In this document: one piece after another, positions 39,406 to 48,754 of the stretch
How the letters are laid out: each line of letters starts with the position of its first letter
How positions within the stretch are numbered: position 1 is the first letter of the stretch
Source: Maritimibacter sp.
Lineage (GTDB): Bacteria; Pseudomonadota; Alphaproteobacteria; Rhodobacterales; Rhodobacteraceae
Direction: 5' to 3'
NCBI GenBank assembly: GCA_011389895.1
Contig: JAABTN010000004.1
Span: 1-64,000 of the forward strand
Length of the DNA stretch: 64,000 nt
Notes under the pieces: generated by a model
What the model was told of the DNA's origin: nothing
The model's database searches: none
Seen by the model: the letters and a program-made list of their open reading frames with translations, nothing else
Program-made: the position numbers and the translations under genes

Positions 39406-39418
39406 ATCCGACTCGGAT
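39406..39418. promoter_or_regulatory. Candidate HpaR operator ATCCGA-c-TCGGAT
   Basis: Perfect palindrome in hpaR/hpaF divergent promoter, in an AT-rich stretch. Confidence 0.5.
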
Positions 39419-39445
39419 GAAACCGAACCTTCGGGGAGGGACATA

Positions 39446-39835
39446 TTGGCACATCTCGCGATCGAGTATTCGCCCGGCCTTACTGCGCGGGCCGATGTGC
39501 CCGCGCTCTGTGCCGCGCTGCATGCGGCGATGATCGACACCGGGATCTTTCCCGTGGCGGGCATCAGGGTCCGCGCGCACCGGGCCGATCATGCCATCGT
39601 CGCGGATGGCGATGCGCAAAACGACTTTGCCGCGCTGACGTTGTCTGTCGGGGCAGGGCGCAGCCCCGAGACTCTTCAGGCCGCCGGAGCGCAGATTTTC
39701 AATGCGGCGCAATCGGCGCTCCGCGACCCGCTTGCCACCGAGTATTTCGCCTTGTCTCTGGAAATTCGCGTGATCGACCCGGATCTGAGCTGGAAAGATA
39801 CCCCCATTCACGCCCGTCTCGCGGGCCGGAATTGA
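39446..39835 (+). CDS. hpaF: 5-carboxymethyl-2-hydroxymuconate isomerase
   Basis: MAHLAIEYSPGL (catalytic N-terminal region), small tautomerase-like protein in hpa operon. Confidence 0.87.
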   Translation: MAHLAIEYSPGLTARADVPALCAALHAAMIDTGIFPVAGIRVRAHRADHAIVADGDAQNDFAALTLSVGAGRSPETLQAAGAQIFNAAQSALRDPLATEYFALSLEIRVIDPDLSWKDTPIHARLAGRN

Positions 39836-39846
39836 AAGGACAGACA

Positions 39847-41358
39847 ATGAGCGTTCTTCAAGACAACATTTCCCGCGCCATGGGCTATACCGAGCGGTTT
39901 CGCTCGACCGGAGTTCTGAACCACATCGACGGGGCGAGCGTTGCCGCGATCAGCGGGGACGAGATCGAGACGATTTCCCCCGTTGACCTGAGCGTTCTCG
40001 CCAAGGTCGCGAAAAGCGATGCCGCCGATGTCGACCGGGCGGTGAAGGCCGCCGAGACCGCGTTCGCATCTTGGTCGAAAACACCGGGGGCCGAACGGCG
40101 CAGGATCTTGATCAAGGTGGCCGAGGCGATCGAGGCGCGGGCCGAGGAAATCGCCTTTACCGAATGTCTCGACACCGGGCAGGCGCTTCGGTTCATGTCG
40201 AAGGCCGCGATCCGGGGTGCCGCCAATTTCCGCTACTTCGCCGACCAGGCACCCGGTGCCGAGGATGGTGAAGTGACACGCACGCCCGAGCAGATGAACA
40301 CCACCTCGCGTCGCCCCATCGGCCCTGTGGGCGTCATCACGCCGTGGAACACACCCTTCATGCTCTCGACCTGGAAAATCGCACCCGCGCTCGCCGCGGG
40401 CTGCACGGTGGTGCACAAGCCGGCCGAGTTCTCGCCGATGACCGCGAAACTGCTGGTCGAGATCGCCGAGGAGGCGGGCCTGCCAAAAGGCGTTTTGAAC
40501 GTGGTCAACGGGCTGGGTGAAAGCGCCGGAAAGGCGCTGACCGAACATCGCGGGATCAAGGCCATCGCCTTTGTCGGGGAAAGCCGGACCGGAAGCATGA
40601 TCATGGCACAGGGGGCGCCAACCCTGAAACGAGTGCATTTCGAGCTTGGCGGAAAGAACCCGGTCATTGTCTTCGACGATGCCGATATCGAACGTGCCGT
40701 GGATGCCGCGACCTTCATGATCTATTCGTTGAACGGCGAACGCTGCACCTCGTCCTCCCGGCTGTTGGTGCAGGACAGCATTTACGACGAGGTCTGCAAA
40801 CGGGTGGCCGAGATCGCCGGGCGCATCAAGGTCGGCCATCCGCTTGACCCGGACACCGTGGTCGGGCCGCTGATCCACCCGGTGCATGAGAAAAAGGTGC
40901 TCTCTTACTTTGACAAGGCCAAGGAAGACGGCGCAACCATCGCCGCCGGTGGTGTGAAGCTCGGGGATGAGGGCTGTTTCATCGCCCCCACCCTGGTCAC
41001 ACAGGCCACCAACGACATGGCGGTTGCGCAGGAAGAGATTTTCGGCCCGGTCCTGACCGCCATCCCGTTCAAGCACGAAGACGAGGCGCTTTCCCTGGCC
41101 AATGACGTGGACTACGGGCTTGCCGCCTATCTCTGGACCAACGACCTGTCGCGCGCCATTCGCATGACCGACGCGCTTGAAGCGGGCATGATGTGGGTGA
41201 ACAGCCCGAATGTGCGCCACCTGCCGACACCGTTTGGCGGGGTGAAGAACTCCGGCATCGGGCGGGACGGCGGCGACTGGTCGTTCGATTTCTACATGGA
41301 AACGGTCAACGTTTCCTTCCCGCGGGCAGACGCGGCGATTACCAAGCTCGGTGGGTGA
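39847..41358 (+). CDS. hpaE: 5-carboxymethyl-2-hydroxymuconate semialdehyde dehydrogenase
   Basis: ALDH motifs FELGGKNPVIVFDDAD, GERCTSSSRL; operon context. Confidence 0.92.
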   Translation: MSVLQDNISRAMGYTERFRSTGVLNHIDGASVAAISGDEIETISPVDLSVLAKVAKSDAADVDRAVKAAETAFASWSKTPGAERRRILIKVAEAIEARAEEIAFTECLDTGQALRFMSKAAIRGAANFRYFADQAPGAEDGEVTRTPEQMNTTSRRPIGPVGVITPWNTPFMLSTWKIAPALAAGCTVVHKPAEFSPMTAKLLVEIAEEAGLPKGVLNVVNGLGESAGKALTEHRGIKAIAFVGESRTGSMIMAQGAPTLKRVHFELGGKNPVIVFDDADIERAVDAATFMIYSLNGERCTSSSRLLVQDSIYDEVCKRVAEIAGRIKVGHPLDPDTVVGPLIHPVHEKKVLSYFDKAKEDGATIAAGGVKLGDEGCFIAPTLVTQATNDMAVAQEEIFGPVLTAIPFKHEDEALSLANDVDYGLAAYLWTNDLSRAIRMTDALEAGMMWVNSPNVRHLPTPFGGVKNSGIGRDGGDWSFDFYMETVNVSFPRADAAITKLGG

Positions 41359-41417
41359 GGCCACCATCCAACCACCGTCCAACCACCCGGAGAGACGCGC
41401 GAGATTGGGAGAAGATT

Positions 41418-42275
41418 ATGGGAGAGATCGTTCTGGCCGCCAAGGTCACGCATGTGCCCACGCTGGTCATGTCGGAGACCGATGAAAAGCTCGCCGAAAC
41501 CCGCGCGCAGGCCATCGAGGGGTTGAAGGAGATCGGTCGCCGGGCGCGTGCGGCGGGGGCCGATACCTTCGTGGTGCTCGACACGCATTGGCTGGTGAAC
41601 GCAGGCTATCATATCAACGCCAAGGCCCATTTCGCGGGCACCTTTGCGTCAAGCGAATTCCCCCAATTCATCAGGGGCTTGCCCTATGATTTGCCGGGCA
41701 ACCCCGCGTTGGGCGATTTGATGGCCGAATACGCCAGTGCCGAGGGCACCCATACGCTGAGCCATCAGGTCGAGAGCCTCGATCTTGAATACGGAACCCT
41801 TGTTCCGATGCGCTACATGAACCCGGAAGGCGATCTGAAGGTCGTGTCCGTTTCGGCGATGTGCACCGTGCACAGCCACGACAGTTCGCGCAAGGTCGGG
41901 GTCGGTCTGCGCAAGGCGATCGAGGCCTCCGACAGCAAGGTCGCCCTGATCGCCTCCGGGAGCCTGAGCCACCACATCTGGCCGACCGAGATCTATGCCG
42001 AGATGAACGGCACCTACACGATCTCGAAGGAGTTCAACCGTCAGGTCGATCTCATGGTGCTCGATATGTGGGCGCGGGGCGACATGCTGACGTTTTTGAA
42101 AATCCTGCCCGATTATGCCGAGAATTGCGATGGCGAGGGGGACATGCACGATACCGTCATGCTCTTTGCCGCACTCGGGTGGGACAAATACACTGGCAAA
42201 GGCAACGTCATCGGGGAGTATTTCCCAAGCTCCGGCACGGGGCAGGTGAACGTCGTCTTCGACCTTCCGTCATAA
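41418..42275 (+). CDS. hpaD: 3,4-dihydroxyphenylacetate 2,3-dioxygenase, class III (LigB-type)
   Basis: MGEIVLAAKVTHVPTLVMSE, FVVLDTHWLVNAGYHI, EYGTLVPMRYMN, MHDTVMLFAALGWDKY match E. coli HpaD pattern. Confidence 0.93.
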   Translation: MGEIVLAAKVTHVPTLVMSETDEKLAETRAQAIEGLKEIGRRARAAGADTFVVLDTHWLVNAGYHINAKAHFAGTFASSEFPQFIRGLPYDLPGNPALGDLMAEYASAEGTHTLSHQVESLDLEYGTLVPMRYMNPEGDLKVVSVSAMCTVHSHDSSRKVGVGLRKAIEASDSKVALIASGSLSHHIWPTEIYAEMNGTYTISKEFNRQVDLMVLDMWARGDMLTFLKILPDYAENCDGEGDMHDTVMLFAALGWDKYTGKGNVIGEYFPSSGTGQVNVVFDLPS

Positions 42276-42285
42276 GGAGAAAACC

Positions 42286-43266
42286 ATGCCCATTCCCGCC
42301 CCGGTGCTCGACCCGCCGTTCAACATTATCCGGCTCAGCCACGTCGAATTCGGCGTGACCGACATGGCGGCGAGCCGCAAATTCTATACCGAGATCCTTG
42401 GCCTTCAGGTCACGGACGAAGACGCGGACACGATCTATCTCAGGGCCATGGAAGAGCGTGGGCATCACTGCCTCGTGCTCAAGAAAAAGGCCGCGCCGGG
42501 CATCGACTACTTGTCCTACAAGCTGTTCTCGGAAGAAGAGCTCGACAAGGCCGAGCGCCATTTCAAATCCCTTGGCCAGCCTGTCGAATGGGTCAATCGG
42601 CCTTATCAGGGCCGCACCCTGCGCACCCAAGATTGCTTTGGGGCGCCGATGGAGTTTTATTTCAAGATGGACAGATTGACGCCGATCCATCAGAAATACG
42701 CGCTCTATCGCGGGGTGAAGCCGCTGCGCATCGACCATTTCAACTGCTTCGTGCCAAACGTCGATGAGGCGGTCGAATTTTATGGAACGCTCGGGTTTCG
42801 CGTAACGGAATACACCGAGGACGAAGAGACCGGGCGGCTTTGGGCGGCTTGGACCCATCGCAAGGGCGGGGTGCACGACATCGCCTTCACCAATGGCACC
42901 GGGCCCCGGTTGCACCACACCGCCTTCTGGGTTCCCACGCCTCTCAACATCATCGACCTGCTCGATTTGATGTCCACCACCGGCTACGTCGGCAACATCG
43001 AACGTGGCCCCGGGCGGCACGGGATTTCCAACGCCTTCTTTCTCTACATCCTCGACCCGGACGGGCACCGGATCGAGATCTATTGTTCAGACTACCAAAC
43101 GGTGGACCCGGACCTAGAGCCGATCAAATGGGATTTGAAGGACCCGCAGCGCCAGACCCTTTGGGGTGCGCCGGCGCCGAGATCGTGGTTCGAGAATGGA
43201 TCGCTCTTCACCGGGGTCGCGCCTTGCAAGGCCGACCTCGATGCCACGCCGATCATCGCACCGTAA
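42286..43266 (+). CDS. Extradiol dioxygenase of vicinal-oxygen-chelate type (MndD/HPCD-like)
   Basis: Two VOC modules; metal-ligand context LRIDHFNCF, GPRLHHTAF, GHRIEIYCSDY. Confidence 0.87.
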   Translation: MPIPAPVLDPPFNIIRLSHVEFGVTDMAASRKFYTEILGLQVTDEDADTIYLRAMEERGHHCLVLKKKAAPGIDYLSYKLFSEEELDKAERHFKSLGQPVEWVNRPYQGRTLRTQDCFGAPMEFYFKMDRLTPIHQKYALYRGVKPLRIDHFNCFVPNVDEAVEFYGTLGFRVTEYTEDEETGRLWAAWTHRKGGVHDIAFTNGTGPRLHHTAFWVPTPLNIIDLLDLMSTTGYVGNIERGPGRHGISNAFFLYILDPDGHRIEIYCSDYQTVDPDLEPIKWDLKDPQRQTLWGAPAPRSWFENGSLFTGVAPCKADLDATPIIAP

Positions 43267-43275
43267 GGAGGGACA

Positions 43276-44130
43276 ATGGACCGTATCGCATCCTTCCGGG
43301 CAGGGGGCCACGCGCGCTTCGGTGTCGTGACCGAAGAGGGTCTCGTGGACCTCACCGACATCGCGGGCTACCCGGACCTTCAGGCCGTGGTTGAAGCGGG
43401 AGCCTTGACCGAGGTCATCGCGCTTGGGTCCGGAAGACCCGCCGATGTCGCGCTGGACGAGGTCGAGTTCCTGATCCCGCTCGCGCGGCCCGAGAAGATC
43501 CTCTGTGTCGGGGTGAATTTCCCGGACCGCAACGCGGAATACAAGGACGGCACGGCGCAGCCAAAGCACATGTCGCTTTTCCCGCGGTTCCCGCGTTCGT
43601 TCACCGGGCACAACCGGCCCCTGATCCGCCCGCCCGAGAACCAGACACTTGATTACGAAGGCGAGGTGGCGGTGGTGATCGGCAAGCCCGGGCGGCGGAT
43701 CGCGCCGGGCGCGGCCTATGACCACATCGCGGCGCTGACGCTGTGCAACGAAGGCACGATCCGCGATTGGGTGCGGCATGCGAAGTTCAACGTGACGCAG
43801 GGCAAGAACTGGGACAATTCCGGATCCATCGGCCCATGGCTCGTCCCCTTCACCGATCCCGCCCAACTCGATGACGCCCACCTCGTGACCCGGGTGAACG
43901 GCGAGGTCCGGCAGGATGATCACCTTGCCAACATGATGTTCGGGGTCCGCGAAGAGATCGCCTATATCTCCACCTTCACGACCTTGCAGCCGGGCGATAT
44001 CATCATCACTGGCACACCGACCGGGGCGGGCGCGCGGTTCGATCCGCCGAAATACCTCGTCCCCGGTGACGTGGTCGAGGTCGAGGTGGAGGGGATCGGT
44101 CTCTTGCGCAACACGGTAGCAGACGAATGA
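43276..44130 (+). CDS. FAH-family isomerase/decarboxylase of the hpa pathway
   Basis: ILCVGVNFPDRNAEY, DYEGEVAVVIGK, GDIIITGTPTGAG; in hpa operon (HpaG-like role inferred). Confidence 0.85.
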   Translation: MDRIASFRAGGHARFGVVTEEGLVDLTDIAGYPDLQAVVEAGALTEVIALGSGRPADVALDEVEFLIPLARPEKILCVGVNFPDRNAEYKDGTAQPKHMSLFPRFPRSFTGHNRPLIRPPENQTLDYEGEVAVVIGKPGRRIAPGAAYDHIAALTLCNEGTIRDWVRHAKFNVTQGKNWDNSGSIGPWLVPFTDPAQLDDAHLVTRVNGEVRQDDHLANMMFGVREEIAYISTFTTLQPGDIIITGTPTGAGARFDPPKYLVPGDVVEVEVEGIGLLRNTVADE

Positions 44131-44927
44131 TTTCGGATGACGACGTCGAGGCGGCGGCACGCGACCTTTTGCAGGCCGAGAAGGCCCGCGCGCAGATTGG
44201 CCTTTTGTCCCTGCGCCACCCCGAGATGACGCTGGACGATGCCTACCGGATACAGACCGCCCAGATGGCGCCCAAGCTGGCGGCGGGGCGCAGGATCATT
44301 GGCTGGAAGATCGGCCTGACATCGAAGGTGATGCAGGACGCGCTGGGCATCGACACGCCCGACAGCGGTGTCATCTACGACAATATGGCATTCGCCGATG
44401 GCGCGCATGTGCCCGCCGGGCGGTTCATCCAGCCACGGATCGAGGCCGAGATCGCCTTCGTGATGAAGGCCCCGCTTGAGGGTGCGGTCACACGCGAAGA
44501 GGTTCTGGCGGCGACCGAATACGTGACCCCGGCGATCGAGATCCTCGATACACGGATCCTGCGGCGCGACCCTGACAGCGGTGTCGCGCGCAAGATCGTG
44601 GATACCGTCTCGGACAATGCCGCCAATGGCGGGATCGTGCTGGGCCGGGACCACCATGCGCCCGATGCTTTCGACCTGCGCTGGGTCGGGGCGATCGTGA
44701 AGGCCGATGGCGCGGTGGTCGCGACCGGGCTGGGCGCGGCGATCCTTGATGATCCGGTTCAGGGGATTGTCTGGCTCGCCCGCCGCATGCACCAATACGG
44801 ACAGAGAATCGAGGCGGGTCAGGTCGTGCTGGCCGGGTCTTTCATCGCGCCGATCGAATGCCCGCCCGGCACCGTGATCGACGCCGATTTCGGCCCGTTC
44901 GGCTCTGTCGCGATCACCTTCGATTGA
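44127..44927 (+). CDS. hpaH: 2-oxo-hepta-3-ene-1,7-dioate hydratase
   Basis: DDAYRIQTAQM, GWKIGLTSKVMQDALGIDTPDSGVIYDNM. Confidence 0.9.
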   Translation: MISDDDVEAAARDLLQAEKARAQIGLLSLRHPEMTLDDAYRIQTAQMAPKLAAGRRIIGWKIGLTSKVMQDALGIDTPDSGVIYDNMAFADGAHVPAGRFIQPRIEAEIAFVMKAPLEGAVTREEVLAATEYVTPAIEILDTRILRRDPDSGVARKIVDTVSDNAANGGIVLGRDHHAPDAFDLRWVGAIVKADGAVVATGLGAAILDDPVQGIVWLARRMHQYGQRIEAGQVVLAGSFIAPIECPPGTVIDADFGPFGSVAITFD

Positions 44928-44947
44928 GCTTGCCGGAAAGGATCCCC

Positions 44948-45706
44948 ATGCCCGCCCCGAAAAACCGCTTCAAGTCCCGGTTGCGCACCGGTGAAACGCA
45001 GATCGGCCTTTGGCTTGGCCTTGGCGAGGCGACCACGGCCGAGCTTGCGGCAGGGGCCGGGTTCGACTGGCTGGTGATCGACGGTGAACACGGGCCCAAC
45101 GGCCTGCGCGACGTGCTGGACCAGTTGCGCGCGATCGGCGAGGCCAGCCACCCGGTCGTGCGGGTGAAGGATGATGACCGCGCGGGGATCAAGCAGATGC
45201 TCGATCTCGGGGCGCAAACCATCTTGGTCCCGATGATCGAAACCGCCGACCAGGCGCGCGAAGCGGTGCGCTCGATGCTCTACCCGCCAGACGGTGTGCG
45301 CGGTGTCGGCGCGGCGCTTGCGCGTGCCTCGCGCTACGGGATCGAGACCGATTACCTGCATGGCGCGAATGACGAAGTCTGCCTGCTTTTACAGGTCGAA
45401 AGCCGCGCCGGGCTGGATGCCCTTGACGACATCCTGACGCTCGACGGGCTGGACGGGGTCTTTATTGGCCCCGCCGATCTGGCCGCCGACATGGGGCACC
45501 GTGGCGATCCGGGGCATGACGCGGTGCAATCGGCGGTGCGTGACGCCCTGTCGCGCATCATGGCCTCGGGGAAAGCCGCCGGTATCCTGACGTCGGACCC
45601 GGCGCTTGCGGCAAGCTACCGCGACATGGGTGTTCAATTCCTCGCCGTAGGGTCGGATGTGGGGGCCCTGATGCGGGGCCTCAGAACGCTCAGGTCATCT
45701 TTCTGA
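44948..45706 (+). CDS. hpaI: 4-hydroxy-2-oxoheptane-1,7-dioate aldolase
   Basis: FKSRLRTGETQIGLWLGLG, DWLVIDGEHGPN, LVPMIETADQA. Confidence 0.92.
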   Translation: MPAPKNRFKSRLRTGETQIGLWLGLGEATTAELAAGAGFDWLVIDGEHGPNGLRDVLDQLRAIGEASHPVVRVKDDDRAGIKQMLDLGAQTILVPMIETADQAREAVRSMLYPPDGVRGVGAALARASRYGIETDYLHGANDEVCLLLQVESRAGLDALDDILTLDGLDGVFIGPADLAADMGHRGDPGHDAVQSAVRDALSRIMASGKAAGILTSDPALAASYRDMGVQFLAVGSDVGALMRGLRTLRSSF

Positions 45707-46002
45707 TCGCGCCTGCGCGGGTGAGTCGCCGCATCGCGGCAAATCGGCCAAAACCGTTCATCTCGGCGCGCAACGCCGCTTCGCGACCCGTTTTGGGGCG
45801 CTTGCACGGTCATTCGATTGCCTGAAAACGACATCCCACCTCTCAATAGGACCAAAAAACCCTGTGATGTGGGGTAGATACGGGGAACGTTTCGTGTTTT
45901 GCTAGGAAGATGTCGTTTTTGGACGTCCGACGTGCGACTTTGCCGATGACGTTCTTGAAAGGGTGGCGCTTGAACGCTGGCCTGAAAAAACAGGGAGCTA
46001 AC

Positions 46003-47607
46003 ATGACCAAAAGAGATGAAGACCTGATCCGCAGGATCGCGCAAGGGGCCAGAACCGGCCAGATTTCGCGCCGCGATTTCATGAATTATTCCGCCGCCGC
46101 GGGTCTCACCGTAGCCGGGGCGACGAGCCTTTGGACCAAGCAGGCGAAGGCCGCGCCGAGCGCGGGCGGCACCTTCCGCTGGGGCATCCATGACGGTAAC
46201 ACCGGCGACACCCACGATCCGGGCACCTATGTCACCCGGACGATGATTTTCCTCGCCCACACGCATCGGTCCTATCTGACCATGATCAACGGCGACGGAT
46301 CGCTCGGCCCGGACCTTGCCGATAGCTGGGAAGCCAACGAGACCGCGTCCGAGTGGACGTTCGAGATCAATGCCAACGCCAGCTTCCACAGCGGTCGCCC
46401 GGTGACCGGCAACGATGTGGTTGCCTCGTTCAACCATCACCGCGGGGATGATTCCACTTCGGCTGCCAAGGCGCTTCTGTCCGATGTCGTCGACATCACG
46501 GCAGACGGCAACACCGTGACCTTCACGCTGAGCGGCGGCAACGCCGACCTCCCGTGGCTGATGACCGACTACCACTTCGCGATCTGCCCCGCCAACGACG
46601 ATGGCACGATCGACTGGAGATCGGGCGACGGCTCGGGCCCCTACCAGATCGACACCGGCGAGTTCGGCGTTCAATTCTCTCTCACCCGCCACGATGGCTG
46701 GCACGGCGAAGGCGCGTGGTTCGACAATGTCGACATCATCGTGCTGAACGACCCGAACGCGCGTCAGACCGCGCTTGTCACGGGCGACGTTGATGCGGTT
46801 TCGCAGGTTGACGTGAAGACCATGGCGTTGCTCGAACGCGATCCGAACATCCAGGTGTTCAACGTGCCCTCTGCCGGTGCCATCACCCTGCCGATGCATT
46901 GCGACACGGCGCCCTTCGACAACGTCGATGTGCGCAACGCGCTGAAGCTGTCGATCAACCGGGACGAGATCATCGAGAAGATCCTCTACGGGGCCGGCAC
47001 CAAGGGCAACGACTTCCACCATTCGCCGGCCCAGCCGTATTGGCCCGACGATATTCCGCAGCGCGACTATGATCCGGATCAGGCGCGGTCCCTTCTCAAG
47101 AAGGCCGGGGCCGAGGGTCTCACGGTCAGCCTTTCGACCGCCGACAGCGTGAGCGCCGGGGCCGTGGACATGGCCGTGCTCTATGCCGAGCATGCCAAGG
47201 AAGCGGGCATCAACATCGAAGTGGTGCGTGAACCGAACGATGGCTACTACTCCGACGTTTGGCTCAAGAAACCGTTCAGCCTTGTGTCCTGGGGCGCACG
47301 CCCGACGCCGGACGTGATGTACACGCTGGCCTATAAGTCGGACGCGGCCTGGAACGAGAGCCGTTGGCAGAACGAACGCTTCAACGAGATTTTGTTGCAG
47401 GCGAAAGCGGAGCTGGACGACAGCCTGCGTGCCGAGATGTATCGCGAAATGGCGATGCTGGCGCGTGACGATGGCGGCACTGTCATTCCGTTTTTCAACA
47501 ACTTCGTCTACGGCGCACGCGGCAACGTGGGCACCCCCGACGCCCTTGCGTCCAGTTGGGAAAGCGATGGCGGTCGGGCCGCCAGCCGCTGGTGGTTCAC
47601 GGAATAA
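46003..47607 (+). CDS. Dipeptide/oligopeptide-type ABC transporter substrate-binding protein, probable Tat export
   Basis: ISRRDFMNYSAAAGLTVAG Tat-like signal; SBP family 5 features; SD AGGGA before ATG. Confidence 0.88.
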   Translation: MTKRDEDLIRRIAQGARTGQISRRDFMNYSAAAGLTVAGATSLWTKQAKAAPSAGGTFRWGIHDGNTGDTHDPGTYVTRTMIFLAHTHRSYLTMINGDGSLGPDLADSWEANETASEWTFEINANASFHSGRPVTGNDVVASFNHHRGDDSTSAAKALLSDVVDITADGNTVTFTLSGGNADLPWLMTDYHFAICPANDDGTIDWRSGDGSGPYQIDTGEFGVQFSLTRHDGWHGEGAWFDNVDIIVLNDPNARQTALVTGDVDAVSQVDVKTMALLERDPNIQVFNVPSAGAITLPMHCDTAPFDNVDVRNALKLSINRDEIIEKILYGAGTKGNDFHHSPAQPYWPDDIPQRDYDPDQARSLLKKAGAEGLTVSLSTADSVSAGAVDMAVLYAEHAKEAGINIEVVREPNDGYYSDVWLKKPFSLVSWGARPTPDVMYTLAYKSDAAWNESRWQNERFNEILLQAKAELDDSLRAEMYREMAMLARDDGGTVIPFFNNFVYGARGNVGTPDALASSWESDGGRAASRWWFTE

Positions 47608-47624
47608 ACCGCTGACAGAGATCG

Positions 47625-47648
47625 GGCCCGGCGTGCAAACGCCGGGCC
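47625..47648 (+). other. Intercistronic hairpin SBP/permease, perfect 10-bp stem
   Basis: GGCCCGGCGT-gcaa-ACGCCGGGCC, no T-tract. Confidence 0.88.
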
Positions 47649-47785
47649 ATTTGAATTTCGGACCTTCGATTTCGGACGCCCTGTGACACGGCAAGGATAT
47701 GCCGCCGCACAGTCCCTGATCGGTCCCGTCCGCAACAAAACCGGCACATCAAATGAATGGCCGGACAACAACGGGGGAAGGACAC

Positions 47786-48742
47786 ATGGGTGATTTGGCC
47801 CAGCTTGTTCTCAAGCGGCTCGGTTACGGGCTTTTGACACTTCTCGTGGTATCAATCCTGATCTTTTTTGCCGTGGAACTTCTTCCCGGCGACGTGGCGG
47901 AAGCCGTGTTGGGTCAGGGGGCGACACCGGAAACGGTCGCCGCGATGCGCGAGCAACTGGGCCTCGACCGGCCCGCAATCATACGATACGTCGAATGGCT
48001 TGGTGGCGCTGTCACCGGTGATTTTGGCATTTCTGCCGTCTCGGGTGACCCGGTGATGCAGGTCATTGGCACGCGGTTCGTGAACACGCTGTTCCTTGCC
48101 GCCTATGCGGCGGTCATCGCCGTGCCTTTCGCGATCGTGCTCGGGATCATCGTGGCGCTTCTGCGCAACTCGGTCTTCGACCGGGTGGCCAACGTTGCCA
48201 CGCTCACCTCGATCTCCAGCCCGGAGTTCTTTCTCGGCTACATCCTCATCCTGTTTCTCGCGGTGAAGGTGCCGTTGTTCCCGGCCATCGCCAGCCTGTC
48301 GGGCGACATGAGTTTCTTCCAACTGCTGGAGCGGACATTCCTGCCCGCGCTCACGCTCGTGCTCGTCGTCACGGCACACATGATGCGAATGACCCGTGCG
48401 TCGATCATCAACCTGCTCGCCTCGCCCTATATCGAAATGGCGCGGCTCAAGGGTGTTCCACCATGGAAGGTCATCGTGCGGCACGCGCTGCCCAATGCCT
48501 GGGCGCCGATTATCAACGTTGTCGCGTTGAACCTTGCCTATCTCATCACCGGCGTCGTGCTGGTCGAGGTGGTGTTCGTCTATCCGGGGATCGGCCAGGC
48601 GCTGGTCGATGCGGTGTCGAAACGGGATTTCCCGGTCGTGCAAGCGGCATCACTTATTTTTGCGGGCACGTTCATCCTGCTCAACCTCGCGGCCGACATT
48701 GGCGCGATCCTGACCAATCCGCGCTTGCGGCATCCGAAATAA
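47786..48742 (+). CDS. Dipeptide-type ABC transporter permease (DppB-like)
   Basis: LKRLGYGLLTLLVVSILIFFAVELLPGD, RHALPNAWAPIINVVALNLAYLITGVVLVEVVFVYPG. Confidence 0.92.
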   Translation: MGDLAQLVLKRLGYGLLTLLVVSILIFFAVELLPGDVAEAVLGQGATPETVAAMREQLGLDRPAIIRYVEWLGGAVTGDFGISAVSGDPVMQVIGTRFVNTLFLAAYAAVIAVPFAIVLGIIVALLRNSVFDRVANVATLTSISSPEFFLGYILILFLAVKVPLFPAIASLSGDMSFFQLLERTFLPALTLVLVVTAHMMRMTRASIINLLASPYIEMARLKGVPPWKVIVRHALPNAWAPIINVVALNLAYLITGVVLVEVVFVYPGIGQALVDAVSKRDFPVVQAASLIFAGTFILLNLAADIGAILTNPRLRHPK

Positions 48743-48754
48743 GGGGGGCATGAT

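Noticed and set aside
39808-41382. 524-aa minus-strand ORF
   Set aside because: Antisense to hpaE; composition atypical; shadow ORF.
45634-47694. 686-aa minus-strand ORF
   Set aside because: Antisense to the dipeptide SBP gene, which has clear family features; shadow ORF.
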